Source: Voacanga thouarsii
Taxonomy: Eukaryota; Streptophyta; Magnoliopsida; Gentianales; Apocynaceae
Direction: 5' to 3'
NCBI GenBank assembly: GCA_026120185.1
Contig: JANUWF010001815.1
Location: forward strand, 806,001-870,000
DNA: 64,000 nt
The stretch's first letter is position 1. Each line of letters begins with the position of its first letter. The notes beneath the pieces are model-generated. The model was not told the origin of the DNA, made no database searches, and worked only from the letters and a program-made list of their open reading frames with translations. Shown piece after piece: positions 12,571 through 23,356 of the stretch. The position numbers and the translations under genes were made by a program.

Positions 12571-13520
12571 TAAAAAACAAGGGATAATTAAGCTTTTAGA
12601 AGACATGGAGAAACAGGTTCTGAGCATTCAGGATAACATTTCTGATATCATAGACATTGCTCAGCTGCTAGGTATGACTAAGGAAGTTACGGATGTCCTT
12701 ATGACAGAAAGCAAAATGATAAAGACTAGAATAAATAATTTTGAAATGACTAATAAATTAATCAAAAATATTATAGATAAGTCAGAGATAAAAGATATTG
12801 GATCTTATTCTAAGGCCCCACAAGAAGAAAAAGAAGAAGAAATTTCTCTTAGACCTCAAAAAGAGAAATCAATTATGTTCTCTTCAAAAATTTCCCAAAA
12901 GATACTCCCAATTGTGGAGATACAGCAACAGATAATGAGAGAACTATATAGTCTCTCAAATATTAAAGCTAGATACTTGGATTATATGGGAGTATATCCA
13001 AGAATAAATTATTTACAAGATTCCCCTCCCAGAGAAATCAGATTTTGGTATGATTTTAGTGTGAAAAATTAATTTATTTATCACCACCAAGTTTTAAAGA
13101 AGTATCCTAGTTACCCTTCTGGGTACAAGAAGGGGTGAAAGATTTTTACATCTATAATCCTACTATTACTCCAAATGATATTTTATATTTAAAATTTATT
13201 TCTGCTGGACCTGATTTCTGTGAAGATGAATGATATCCAGCTTTCCACTTAATTAATGCTATGAAGAAAAGCTTACCCTTATTCTATTCAAACTAATAAT
13301 GCTAAAGAATATCAAAGATTTGTAGAATCCGGTATTCACTATAGAAGGGTAATTGGAGTACGAATAGTCCTGCAGAATTTAAAAAAGGATTCCACACATA
13401 TAGAAGGAAAAAGATGCATTCCTCTATTATGATTAGGACGGCAAAGAAGACTCCTCCAAGAAGATATTTACAAACAAAGATAAAATTCCTTGAAAAGGGA
13501 ATTATTCAATCAAGTCCTCA
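12563..13520 (+). pseudogene. Unassigned viral ORF after RT-RNase H, copy A
   Basis: The first 169 codons (12563-13072) are open from an ATG that overlaps the RNase H stop. The N-terminal 60 residues are predicted helical and coiled-coil-like (LLEDMEKQVLSIQDNI). A Glu/Lys-rich linker (EEKEEEISLRP) follows, then a more conserved block (IQQQIMRELYSLSN, YPRINYLQD). After a stop at 13070-13072 the conserved part continues in other frames to about 13520. It is repeated in copies B and D. Its place between the RNase H and the promoter is that of the P6/transactivator gene in caulimo-, cavemo- and solendoviruses. I see no motif that proves that role. Confidence 0.6.
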
Positions 13521-13752
13521 GGCATATGCCCGAATTTGTTAACTCAAGAAACATCGAGAAGGAATTTGTCCAGCATGCACATCTCAAAAGAGCAATAGGT
13601 CCAATGAAGTGGACAAACACTCAGAAACCAGTCACACAAGTGTCCAGCTTCTAGGAGGATCCAATGATGACTAGAGAACAGCTGGAAGATATCATTACAA
13701 ATAGACAAGCAAAGATACCTATAATTGCAAAAGGACAAATAACTCAACACAA

Positions 13753-13935
13753 GATAAGGGTGACTCATCCGTCATGGATTAATAGCTGAAAAAGACTTCT
13801 TAAATGTAATAGATTACAGTTTGAAGTCCGAAGTCCATGTATAAATATGTACATAGACGAATAAGTTGATCACTTAGCTCTCTCAATTTTAGCTTTCCTA
13901 TACTCTCTCTTGTAATATATTCACTATGAAATAAA
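13753..13935 (+). promoter_or_regulatory. Viral pregenomic RNA promoter and poly(A) signal, copy A
   Basis: TATAAATA at 13840-13847 is preceded by GATAAGGGTGACTCATCCGT (about 13753-13772), a GATAAG/TGACTCA cluster that recalls the activator boxes upstream of caulimovirid 35S-type promoters. AATAAA at 13930-13935 lies about 90 bases past the TATA box. In caulimovirids the poly(A) signal sits shortly downstream of the transcription start, so that the full-length RNA is terminally redundant. The same arrangement occurs in copy B, split by a solo LTR. Confidence 0.65.
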
Positions 13936-14265
13936 ATCTTTCTTTAGTATCACATCAAGATCTAAGCTATTAACCTTTATAATATCAACACCTTAAAGGC
14001 AAACTTTGCTTTCTAAACCAACTTTCATACGCCATAAGTAGGAAACGACCCAGTGATGTGCTTTACGATACTAAAGAAGCCTAGAGAAGTTACTTGTTTA
14101 CAACTGAGGCAGGTTAGGGCTGAAATGCTTGGCAAAAGTCCTAAGGTGTGACCAAGTATCGTTAAGGTCAAAGAGAAACTTAGGTATGGAAGCATAGTGG
14201 ACCTTTTATGTTTTGATATTATAATATGTTAATAGTATACTCTTGATTATGATACAATCTGGTAA

Positions 14266-14610
14266 ATGATCACAATTTCTGTAGTTTCTTTATACTCATT
14301 AGATTTTGTTATAATATTGCAAGATAATATACCCAAAAATATTCTTGCCTTGAACAGAAAATTGTCGATAGAAAAAAATGGTATCAGAGCCCTACTTGAA
14401 TTAGATAATCTTGATGTTGAACTAGAAGAATCAACTACTTTACTTGATTTTCATATAACCTTTTGTGATAACTAAGAAATATCAGATGAAGACTTTACAG
14501 AGTTTGAACGTAGATATGCTCAAGAATGGGAAAATAATACAGAAGTGCCTATAAGATTTTATTCTGATAACCATATAGATGATACTGATTGGGGATATCA
14601 ATCTAACTAA
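14266..14610 (+). pseudogene. Small first viral ORF, copy B
   Basis: The frame is open from upstream of the primer-binding site to 14475, continues past one TAA in the same register and ends at TAA 14608-14610. The protein is acidic (LELDNLDVELEE, later RYAQEWENN). Copy C has an uninterrupted version at 22810-23103. The true start is uncertain because the frame crosses the primer-binding site. No function is recognised; several caulimovirids carry one or two small ORFs here. Confidence 0.5.
14379..14390 (+). promoter_or_regulatory. Viral minus-strand primer-binding site (tRNA-Met initiator), copy B
   Basis: TGGTATCAGAGC matches the 3' end complement of plant initiator tRNA-Met and is the conventional base 1 of caulimovirid genomes. 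It lies about 540 bases after the TATA box, a leader length usual for the group. The copy C equivalent at 22872 has two changes. Confidence 0.8.
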
Positions 14611-14614
14611 AAAT

Positions 14615-14872
14615 ATGCTCAAAAGACCACACACTAGACCTATTATTAGACAACAACCTAATTTAGAAGATCTTGAAAATTTTAAAAGACAATTAAAAAG
14701 ACTTAGAGAAGATATAAAAGTTATATTACCAGTATTTCCTTTAAGGACTTATATGCTTACTAAGATATCTGAAGTCTTAAGTTATAGAGTTAGATATAGA
14801 AAAAATCATAGTCCCGATTAGAAGATTTTAAACAAATGGATACTATTGAATCAATTGATTTCTTAAATTGTT
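14615..14872 (+). pseudogene. Small second viral ORF, copy B
   Basis: It starts 4 bases after the stop of the first ORF. The N-terminus is basic (KRPHTRPIIRQQPNLEDLE), followed by a helical Lys/Arg/Glu stretch. A TAG at 14819-14821 interrupts it, where copy C reads through. It ends near 14872. A basic N-terminus and coiled-coil pattern would suit a virion-associated or nucleic-acid-binding protein, but that is inference. Confidence 0.5.
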
Positions 14873-15452
14873 TAGATTAGTTTACTAATTCAGAGATAAT
14901 TGAATCATCAAAGATTGATAAAAGAGAATCTAGCAATACAAAAGATTATGGATAAACAAAAATTCACTATTCTAACAAAAGAAGATCTATCTACTAAATT
15001 AGATAAAGATTTAATAAAAATAAAAAAAAAGCAATTAATAGTTACGGTGAAAAAATAATACTAGAAATAGATAAAACAATAACATTAATAAGAACCTTAT
15101 TATAGCAAAAAGATAAAGAAATAATTACAGAAACTGAAAAAGAAACAAGGATAAGAATACTAGTTGAAAAGAAAAGTCCTTTATTAAAAAAATTTAGAAG
15201 AAATGAACATACCTAAGGGATATAAAGGAAATGAGTAACTCCAATTGAGACAATATTCCATCAGATATGGAAAATCTAATAACAAAGACAGGGGGACATA
15301 GATATGAAAAATAATTTTATGAATTTAAAGCCAGAAATAACAAAGATTAAACCGGAATTTAATCCAGAATATAATACTAATATTTCAGATATTCCTAGTA
15401 CAGTACAAATCCAACTCAGGCTTTTGATAAACCTATTAAAGGATGTGTAGGA
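14873..15452 (+). other. Degenerate viral region between small ORFs and coat protein
   Basis: A Lys/Glu/Ile-rich reading can be followed in pieces, with many stops and frame changes. It probably corresponds to the acidic N-terminal part of the coat-protein polyprotein. Nothing in it can be assigned with confidence. Confidence 0.4.
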
Positions 15453-16335
15453 TTGAGTTCTGTTATGCAACATCAAACAGATAAATTTACCCCTTTAGAA
15501 AAAATGAGAGTTGAACCTATTAATCCATTTGGGATATATTTGGACATAAACTGTATTGATAGTGTTGAAGAAGTAATAGATAAATGGGAAACTGCTATGA
15601 GGATAGTCGTTACTGTTAATCAATTGGATAAAGAATCTATAAGACATTTTATATCAAGAAGTCTACTTAATAGTGCACTTAGATATTGGCAAAATCTTTC
15701 TGAAAATGTTATTCATCCTGTATTTGATATTGATGATATTATATCTAATATTATTAAAAAAGGCAACAGAAGTATTAAAACTTGAATTTTTAGGGGGAAG
15801 GAAATTTCGTTAAAGATCCATTAACCACACAAAAATATTTAATTGCTTTGTAACGATTATAACTTTGTAATATGTGTGAAATTGATAGATATATATGTGT
15901 CTTCCAAGATTATTACGATCATATTTATAACCAAGTACCTAATACACAAACTTATTTACCTTTGTTTTTCACAAAGATACCTGACCCTTGGAGACAAAAG
16001 TTAATAGATACATATAAAATAGGAGATAATGATACATTAGGAAAAAAAATTGCTCATTGTAGAGATAAATTAAGTGAAGGGTGTGGAGAAGCCATTTTAG
16101 CTAAATTAACAAGAGGATTAAGAAAAAATATTTCTTTTTGATGTGATAAACCAAAATTACCACTAATGATAGGATGTGACAATCCATATTATTATAATAA
16201 AGTAAAGAGAAAATAATATAAGAAAAAAGAAAAACTAGATATTATAAAAAGAATAAATATAAGAAACCTAAGAAACCAACCTTTAAAAGAAGAAAGAAAA
16301 ATGTAAAAGAATGTGATTTGATATTATAATTTGTT
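15453..16335 (+). pseudogene. Caulimovirid coat-protein region, copy B
   Basis: Two open blocks, 15453-15785 and 15872-16141, carry conserved coat-protein features: a helix-rich block with FISRSLLNSALRYWQNL, then MCEIDRYICVFQDYYDHIY, PLFFTKIPDPWRQKL and DTLGKKIAHCRDKLSEGC. A Lys/Arg-rich tail toward the zinc finger follows (16200-16330). The two blocks are out of frame with each other and the tail is interrupted by stops. The CCHC zinc finger itself is lost at the inversion breakpoint near 16335 but is traceable in copy D. Confidence 0.75.
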
Positions 16336-16969
16336 AAAGTTCAATGGTATTCTTTTAGAAAACAATTTACTTTACATAAACAAGATATTGATCCACTATC
16401 TATGTATGCAGCAAAATACTCAGCTTTTTAATGTTTATAAGTAATTTCAATTGGAATATAAATACTATAAGGACTTGTTATTTTGGTATATGTATTAATT
16501 TTCCATTATATGTTATCTGTAAGCCATATGATCTTATCTGACATGGTTTAACTGTTTCAAGGAATGTAGAACCTAACATAATTTCCAATGTATCATTCAT
16601 TCCTTCATTTTCAATAAGTAATCATATATTAATTATTTTTGTTCCAAATTTTAACAATATTTCAACTATTTCATTTATTTTGTGGACTTCTCCATTAAAA
16701 TTTGTATATTGATGTAGATCATCTAATTGAAATTTTTGTAAGTTTCCACAAAGTTTATGACTAATATAATTCCCATTAGGTCTAGTATCTATTAATACAT
16801 TAATTGGTTTAAATTGTGGTCCATTAAAATATTCAAATTTTATTTTATAATTACTTAATTCATAATTTCGAGGTATAATAGTTCCACTATATGTTTTAGT
16901 AATAGGATTACTAATCACATGAGTACTAGTAAAAGATAATTTGGGTTGTAAAAGATTTCCAATTATCAT
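16336..16969 (-). pseudogene. Retropepsin-like domain 1 and start of protease 2, copy B (inverted)
   Basis: The 115-codon open stretch 16622-16969 matches copy D's first retropepsin-like domain. The active-site triplet is damaged: it reads DTR in place of DTG (VLIDTRPNGNYIS). Nearer the breakpoint, 16336-16440 holds the first half of the second protease, whose second half lies at 17822 on the other strand. The gene is therefore physically split by the inversion. Confidence 0.7.
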
Positions 16970-17204
16970 AGGTTTTTCCTATAAATCTAAATTTAATGGT
17001 GTTGAATTTATTTCTTCTATGATTGGTAAACTAGGGACTTGAACTTGGCAAACATCATTAAATAAATAAGGATAATCTATTATATCTTTTATACTAAAAC
17101 AATCAGAATGATGTGTATTAGAAATTGCATATGCAATTGCAAAAACGGTTGAATATGGTCTACTATTTTGATAGAAAAAATCTTTTCTTTTTAAATTTTT
17201 ATAT

Positions 17205-17495
17205 TAAACTTAAAGTTTTATCAAAATCTCGATCTTTAATATTATAAGCTATTCTTGGGTAGATATTAAATTTTAATTTTCCATATTGTAAATTTTCTCT
17301 TAAAATTCCTATGCTTCTTCTCTATTTTGGATTCTATTATCCATGATAGCTAAATCTATAGGTGTATTTAATCCTTCTTTAAATGTAGCTTTTATAATTA
17401 TCTGGATTTCTCCTATATGGATCCATCCAAGACTATTTCTAATTTTTTGGTTTAATTTTTGTGTTTTATCTTCATTTTTTTTTTTTTTTGTGTTA
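17205..17495 (-). pseudogene. Caulimovirid movement protein (30K superfamily) core, copy B (inverted)
   Basis: The minus strand carries LGWIHIG, KATFKEGLNTPIDLA and DNRIQNREEA, the core of the 30K-type movement domain that lets plant viruses pass plasmodesmata. An in-frame stop and a frameshift follow in the middle of the domain, and a run of A residues (plus-strand T-run at 17476-17490) sits at its start. Copy D has the better-preserved version. Confidence 0.7.
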
Positions 17496-17790
17496 ATGAA
17501 TGTATAATAACTTTATTATTTGTTAAAGACATTTCTAATGCCCTTTCTTGGATATTTAATCCATAATATAAATGATGTTTCCTTAGATTTATTCCTAATC
17601 TTTCTAGTGTATTAACATGAAATCCTGAGTAATTTGTTAATGAAAAATTTTCTTGTTGTATTTGTTTTAATTTTCTTTTATCTATAAGCATTTCTTTATT
17701 ATATTCTCCAAAAGATTCTTCTTCGTTATCTATTATTGGATCTTCATTATCTATTATTGGATTTATTTCAGTTATCTCTGTATTACTCAT
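17452..17790 (-). pseudogene. Spacer between zinc finger and movement domain, copy B (inverted)
   Basis: The 112-codon stretch begins with an Asn/Asp/Glu-rich acidic part, in which a short IIDNE unit is duplicated relative to copy D, and continues with FSLTNYSGFHVNTLERLGI and LYYGLNIQERALEMSLTNN. It corresponds to the N-terminal arm of the movement-protein region in copy D (27027-27320). Confidence 0.6.
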
Positions 17791-17821
17791 CTTCAGATGT
17801 TTCGGTATATTCTGTATCAGT

Positions 17822-19535
17822 TATAATTTTATTAGGATCATTTCTTATTAAATGTCCACCATTTTATTTTTATAACATGGAATTAGATATTTTACTTGGA
17901 AATAATTTCTTACAATTATATCATAAAGTTATTTTTGATACTCTTGCTTATCAGATACATTTTAAAACTCCTCGTCATCATTTAATTGTTGTTAAAAGAT
18001 TGAAAAATCTAATGCTAAAACCTTTCCTATTAATTTTATTTCTCACACAACTAAGCATGGTGATATTGGATATAGTAAAAAACTAATTTTTCCACAAGGA
18101 ACACCTTTATTACAATATCAAATTGAATTAAAGCTCTTAGATATTGATATAGAAAATATTAAAACAAAATTGAGACAATGTTATACTGATAATCCTATAC
18201 AATTTTAGGATAGAAATAAGATTCTACTAAATTAGAAATGATAGATAAAAATAAAATTATTAGAGTAAAACCTATGAGATAAAATGAGGAAGATCAAAAA
18301 GAATTTAACATACAATTAAAAGAATTATTAGATGAACATTTGATACAAGAAAGTAATTCACCTCATAGTTCCCCAGGTTTTATTGTTAGAAAACATGCTG
18401 AAATAGTTAGAGGAAAAGCCAAAATGGTAATTAATTATAAAAAAGTAAATGATAATACTATTTTTCATGGTTTTTTTTTTTACCTAATAAAGAAAGTTTA
18501 ATAAATTGGACATGAAATAAAAAGATATTTTATAAATTTGATTGTAAAAGTAGATGTTGGCATATTAAAATGGAACCAGATAGTATTAAGTATACTTCGT
18601 TTTAAACTCCTCATGGATAATATGAATGGTTAGTTATGCCCTTTGGATTCAAAAATGCACCTCAAATATTTCAAAGAAAAATGGATAATATATTTAAACC
18701 CTGTGATTTTATATTTGTCTATGTTGATGATGTCTTAATAGTTTCTAATACTATAGAATCTCATATTAAGCATTTAAATGTATTTTGTGACTTATGTATT
18801 AAACATGGATTAGCTTTATATGAAAAGAAAGTTAAATTAATCCAAGAAAAAATATAATTTTTAGGCATGATGATAGATAGTAAGGGAATAGAATTACAAC
18901 CTCATATATTAGAAAAGTTAAGCAATTTTTTCGATAAATTATTAGATAAAAAACAAGTTCAAAATTTTTTTAGGAGTTTTGAATTATGCTTCAGATTTCA
19001 TAGAAAATCTTGCTAGATTAAAACAACTATTACAAAATTTATTAAAACAAAAAAATATATATTTAGCTTTGATACTACTTTAGAAACTCATGTGAGAAAG
19101 ATTAAGCAAATATGTACTACATTACCTAAGTTACAATTACCCTCTGCAATAGATGATTTAATACTAGAGACAGATGCCTCTGAAAATTATTGGAGTGGAG
19201 TTTTAAAGAAAAAAGATGAAGATAAAGAACTTATATGTAGATATTGGTCAGGTACTTTTAATGATACACAAAAAAGATATCATATTAATGAAAATGAATT
19301 ATTAGCTGTTGTTAAGAGTTGCCAGAAATTTTATTACTTTTTATTGCCCAAACATTTTTTATTGTGAACAGATAATACTCAAGTTAAAGCTTTTAAAAGA
19401 AACAATTTACCTTCTAAACCTGAACATAAAAGATTAATTATATGCTAAACTTTATTAGTTGAATATCAAATTGATATTGAGCTTATCAAGACTAATAAAA
19501 ATATTTTAGCAGATTTTTTAACTAGGGACGGACAG
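17822..19535 (+). pseudogene. Caulimovirid protease end, reverse transcriptase and RNase H, copy B
   Basis: The protease tail (ELDILLGNNFLQL) is followed after several stops by the RT palm. The open piece 18636-18857 holds MPFGFKNAPQIFQRKMD and the catalytic box YVDDVLIVS. RNase H is open at 19092-19367 with ETDASENYWSGVL and YHINENELLAVVKS. The RT ends LADFLT near 19530. Stops are spread over the whole gene, so it is inactive. The enzyme copies pregenomic RNA into DNA in the virus life cycle. YVDD with a DAS-type RNase H supports Caulimoviridae over Ty3/gypsy. Confidence 0.85.
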
Positions 19536-20560
19536 TCAAAAACTACGGATAATTAAGCTTCTAGAAGACATGGAGAACAAGTTCTGAGCATTCAGGATAA
19601 CATTTCTGATATCATAGACATTGCTCAGCTGCTAGGTTTGACTACGGAAGTTAAAGATGTCCTTATGTCAGATAGCAAAATGATAAAGATTAGAGTAAAT
19701 AATTTTGAAATGACTAATAAATTAATCAAAACTATTCTAGATAAGTCAGAGATAAAAGATATGGGATCTTGTTCTAAGGCCCCACAAGAAGAAAAAGAAG
19801 AAGAAATTTCTCTTAGACCTCAAAAAGAGAAATCAGTTATGTTCTCTTCAAAAATTTCCCCAAAGATACTCCCAATTGTGGAGATACAACAACAGATAAT
19901 AAGAGAACTATATAGTCTCTCAAATACTGAAACTAGATACTTAGAATATATTGGAGTATATCCAAGAATAAATTATTTACAAGATTCCTCTCCCAGAGAA
20001 ATCTGATTTTGGTATGATTTTGGTGCTATAAATTTAATTTATTTATCACCACCAAGTTTTGAAGAAATATCCCAGTTACCCTTTTGAGTACAAGAAGGGG
20101 AGAAAGATTTTTACATCCATAATCCTACTATTACTCTAAATGAGATTTTATATCTAAAATTTATTTCTGTCGGACCTGATTTCTTTGAAGATGAAAGATA
20201 TCCAACTTTCCACTTTATACAAGTTGGAAAAGCTTACCCTTATTCTATTCAAACTAATAATGCTAAACAATATCGAAGATTTGAAGAATCTGATATTCAC
20301 TATAGAAGGACAATTGGAGTACAAATAGTCTTGCAGAACATTACAAGTGCCTTTAAAAAAGGATTCCGCATATATGGAGGGAAAAAGATACAATCCTCTG
20401 TTATGATTAGCCTAGCAAAGAAGACTCCTCCACGTGTAGAAAGATATTTACAAACAAAGATAAGATTTCTTAAAAAAGGAATTATTTAATCAAGTCCTCA
20501 GGCACAAGCCCGAATCTGTGAATTTAGGAAACATAGAGAAGGAATTTGTCCAGCATGCAC
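19536..20560 (+). pseudogene. Unassigned viral ORF after RT-RNase H, copy B
   Basis: This is homologous to 12563-13520 and to the minus-strand 24140-23354. The start codon seen in copy A is ACG here, so initiation is lost; the open part is 19638-20006. After a TGA the conserved block continues (INLIYLSPPSFEEI; DILYLKF-like; FHFIQVGKAYPYSIQTNN; KAYPYS region) to a C-terminal part with AKKTPPRVERYLQTKI and a Cys pair (ICEF, CPAC). Conservation of this order in three copies shows it was a real gene. Function unknown; the position is that of a transactivator. Confidence 0.6.
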
Positions 20561-20735
20561 ATCTTAAAAAAGTAATGGGTCCAGTGACGTGGACAAGCAC
20601 TCAGAAACCAATCACACGGGTGTCCAGCTTCTAGGAGGAATCGATGATGACTAGAGAACAGCTAGAAGATTTCATTACAAATAGACAAGTAAAGATACCT
20701 ATAATTGCAAAAAGACAAGAGACTCAACACAAGAT

Positions 20736-20827
20736 AAGGGTGACTTATCCGTCATGGATTAATAGCTGAAAAAGGCTTCTTAAATGTAATATATTAGAGT
20801 TTGAAGTCCGAATTCCATCTATAAATA
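20736..20827 (+). promoter_or_regulatory. Viral promoter, copy B
   Basis: GATAAGGGTGACTTATCCGT lies at about 20736-20755 and TATAAATA at 20820-20827, as in copy A. A GTGACGTGGAC box (ACGT core) at about 20585-20595 has no exact counterpart in copy A. The transcript region is cut 63 bases after the TATA box by a solo LTR. Confidence 0.6.
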
Positions 20828-20889
20828 TGTACATAGACGAATGAGTTGATCACTTAGCTCTCTCAGTTTCATCTTTCTTGTACGCTCTC

Positions 20890-22395
20890 TGATAGGGCCT
20901 AAATTAGTCATACTTTTTCTAGTTATTTGAGGCTCTTTTGTGAAACATTTTGCTCAATAACTAGTCATATTCCTTCATATTTGAGATTTTATCCTTGGAA
21001 AGATATTTTGTTCATTATTATAGATTTTTGGGGTAAAACGAAGTAAAAACGTCGCAAAATAGAGTAGAGGCGGCGCCAGCTAGGGTACTGGAACCGACGC
21101 TGGCCATGCACTGCTGACACAAACTTTGGGGTAATGAAAACAGAGTGGAAATCAGTGTCAGCTCCAGTAGCCAAGGCAGCACAAGCTGCATTCTGGAATA
21201 CATTATGCGGAATTCGAAAAAAATCGGCGAATGAGTAGAGAAACAAAACACAACCGGTGCCGGCTCTGAGAGCCAAGGCGGCACTAGCTATGCTCTGAGG
21301 AAAAGGCAGGATTGTGATTTTTCTACGCGAATTTTGATAATCTGTGGAGTTTTAGTATCTTTCAATTTCTACTCGGCCAAGAACATTGCACCAACGAGTT
21401 TAAACACTTCCCAAGCCTATAAATAGATGAAAAACATAAAGGAAAAAGGGAGAATTCATTGATCATCACAGAAAATCACTCAAACCAAAGGAGGAATTCT
21501 TCAATTCAATGAGGGTTGTGCAAGAAGGTCTTCAAAGGAAGTAGAATGAGGCTTGTCTATGAGTGCTTTCTTTTACTTTGTTTTCTTTTTCTTGAACAAT
21601 GATATATTAATTGTTTTATTATAATTTGACATTGTTTTAGATATTCATGATATTTAGAGTTATTTGATCTTTTGATTAATTAATTGTTATTCTTGGTATT
21701 TAATTACTTAGATTGATTACGAGATTAATAATTCCATTGACTTGCTTGGAAAAGGGGTTAATGGTGGTTCCAATTTGTTAATTTCATATTTCTTGTCTTT
21801 TAACTTACTTGAGAAAGGAGTTAATTACTAAGAACAAGGTAATTAAAGGTTAATTGATGTCTGTAGAGTATGGATTCATTGGTTAATTTCATGTTTTAAG
21901 TTTGCCAGAGTATGAAAATTTAATCAAGGATTGTGTTTAATGCATCTTTTGGGTGAATTAGTTGAGACAGAGTATGTGATGCTAATTTGTCTAGGAGATC
22001 ATGATTTCATGGATTGGGAAAGAAGTGAGTCTACTTTAATCCTTCATGATGCCAAGAGAATAATTAGTTATGATAATGATTAAGTCCTTTAAGATCATGT
22101 ATGTCAAAATAATGGTTTGAGTTACATACGTCTCCATCCTTGACATGTATATATTCTTATTTTCTTTTGTTTTATTTTATTTCTTTTTCATTTTGTTGAG
22201 TCGGTTAAACAATGAAAGAAAATGGATTAATGCATACTTGTTCCTTGAGGATCGACACTCGTTTGAGCCCTATGCTATGTTAATGATGAGTACGCTTGCT
22301 CATATGTGTAATTTGGATTTAACGTTTTAATGTAAACTTGATTAGGAATGTGCTTAGTTTTTATATTATTTTTATACCCAAATATAAACACATCA
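20890..22395 (+). mobile_element. Solo LTR B of the Athila-type family, 1506 bp
   Basis: It runs from TGATAGGGCC to ACACATCA and is flanked by a perfect CTCTC duplication (20885-20889 and 22396-22400). It is on the opposite strand to LTR A and to the full Athila element. It interrupts viral sequence between TATA box and poly(A) signal, so this insertion is younger than the virus integration. The GC-rich block is at about 21060-21300. Confidence 0.92.
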
Positions 22396-22883
22396 CTCTC
22401 TTGTAATATATTCACTATCAAATAAAATCTTTCTTTAGTATCATATCAAGAGACAAGCTATTAACCTTTATAATATAAACACCATAAAGGCATACTTTAC
22501 TTTCTATTCCAAGTTTCATATGCCGGAAGTAGGAGACGACCTAAGTGTTGTGCTTTACGATGCTGAAAGAGCCTAGGGAAGTTATCTGTTTACAACTCAG
22601 GCAGGTTGGGGCTAAAATGCCTGGTAAAAGTCTTAAGGTGTGGCCCAGTATCATTAAGGTCAAAGAGAAACTCAGGTATGGAAGTATAGTGGACCCTTTA
22701 TGTTTTGATATTATAATATGTTAATAGTATACTCTTGATTGTGATACAATCTGGTAAATGATCACAATTTCTGTAGTTTCTTTATACTCTTTTAGATTTT
22801 GTTATAATATTGCAAGATAATAAACCCAAAAATATTCTTGCCTTGAACCAACAATTTTTGGCAGAAGAAAATGGTATTAAAGC
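22396..22883 (+). promoter_or_regulatory. Viral leader, poly(A) signal and decayed primer-binding site, copy C
   Basis: Viral sequence resumes at CTCTCTTGTAATATATTC, equivalent to 13907 in copy A. AATAAA is at about 22420. The leader is colinear with 13936-14378. The primer site at 22872-22883 reads TGGTATTAAAGC, two changes from the tRNA-Met complement. Confidence 0.65.
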
Positions 22884-23103
22884 CCTACTTGAATTAGATA
22901 ATCTAGATATTGAATTAGTAGAATCAACTACTTCACTTGATTTTCATATAACCTTTCATGATAACCATGAAATATCAGATGAAGACTTTACAAAGTTTGA
23001 ACATAGATATGCTCAAGAGTGGGAAAATAATACAAAAGTACCTATAAGATTTTATTCTAATAACCATATAGATGATATTGATTGGGGGTATCGATCTGAT
23101 TAA
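22810..23103 (+). CDS. Small first viral ORF, copy C, uninterrupted
   Basis: The 97-codon frame is free of stops, unlike copy B. It is acidic (LLELDNLDIELVES; EDFTKFEHRYAQEW) and without Cys clusters, signal peptide or membrane segment. The first codons overlap the decayed primer site, so the true start may be later. Without its promoter (split by LTR B) expression is doubtful. No function recognised. Confidence 0.5.
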   Translation: MQDNKPKNILALNQQFLAEENGIKALLELDNLDIELVESTTSLDFHITFHDNHEISDEDFTKFEHRYAQEWENNTKVPIRFYSNNHIDDIDWGYRSD

Positions 23104-23107
23104 AAAT

Positions 23108-23356
23108 ATGCCTAAAAGACCATACACTAGACCTATTATAAGACAACAACCTAATTTAGAAGATCTTGAAAAAATTGAAAGACAATTTAAAAGACTTAGA
23201 GTAGAAATAAAAGTTATATTACCATTATTTCCTTCAAGGACTTATATTCTTCCTAAGATATCAGAAGTCATAAGTTATAGTGTTAGATATAGAAAAGATC
23301 ATAGTCCCAGATTTGAAGATTTTAAACAAATTGATACTATTGAATCAATTATTTCT
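23108..23356 (+). pseudogene. Small second viral ORF, copy C, cut at inversion junction
   Basis: It starts at ATG 23108 (MPKRPYTRPIIRQQPNLEDL) and stays open through the point where copy B has a TAG. At 23353-23356 the sequence switches to the inverted copy D, so everything after this point in the forward frame is antisense to copy D's last ORF. The frame happens to stay open to 23509, giving a chimeric reading that is an artefact. Confidence 0.6.

Larger units (their letters stand above)
16336..17821 (-). other. Inverted segment inside viral copy B
   Basis: Between these points the viral sequence is in the opposite orientation to the rest of copy B. Reading plus, it starts in the protease, runs back through the first retropepsin-like domain and movement protein, and ends in the spacer after the zinc finger. 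At 17822 the plus-strand protease resumes (ataattttattagg). Copy D has the same region in normal order, which fixes both breakpoints within about 10 bases. About 0.2 kb around the zinc finger was lost. Confidence 0.8.

Noticed and set aside
15276..15476. Minus-strand ORF in the viral copy B
   Set aside because: It is antisense to the degenerate region before the coat protein and not conserved in copy D.
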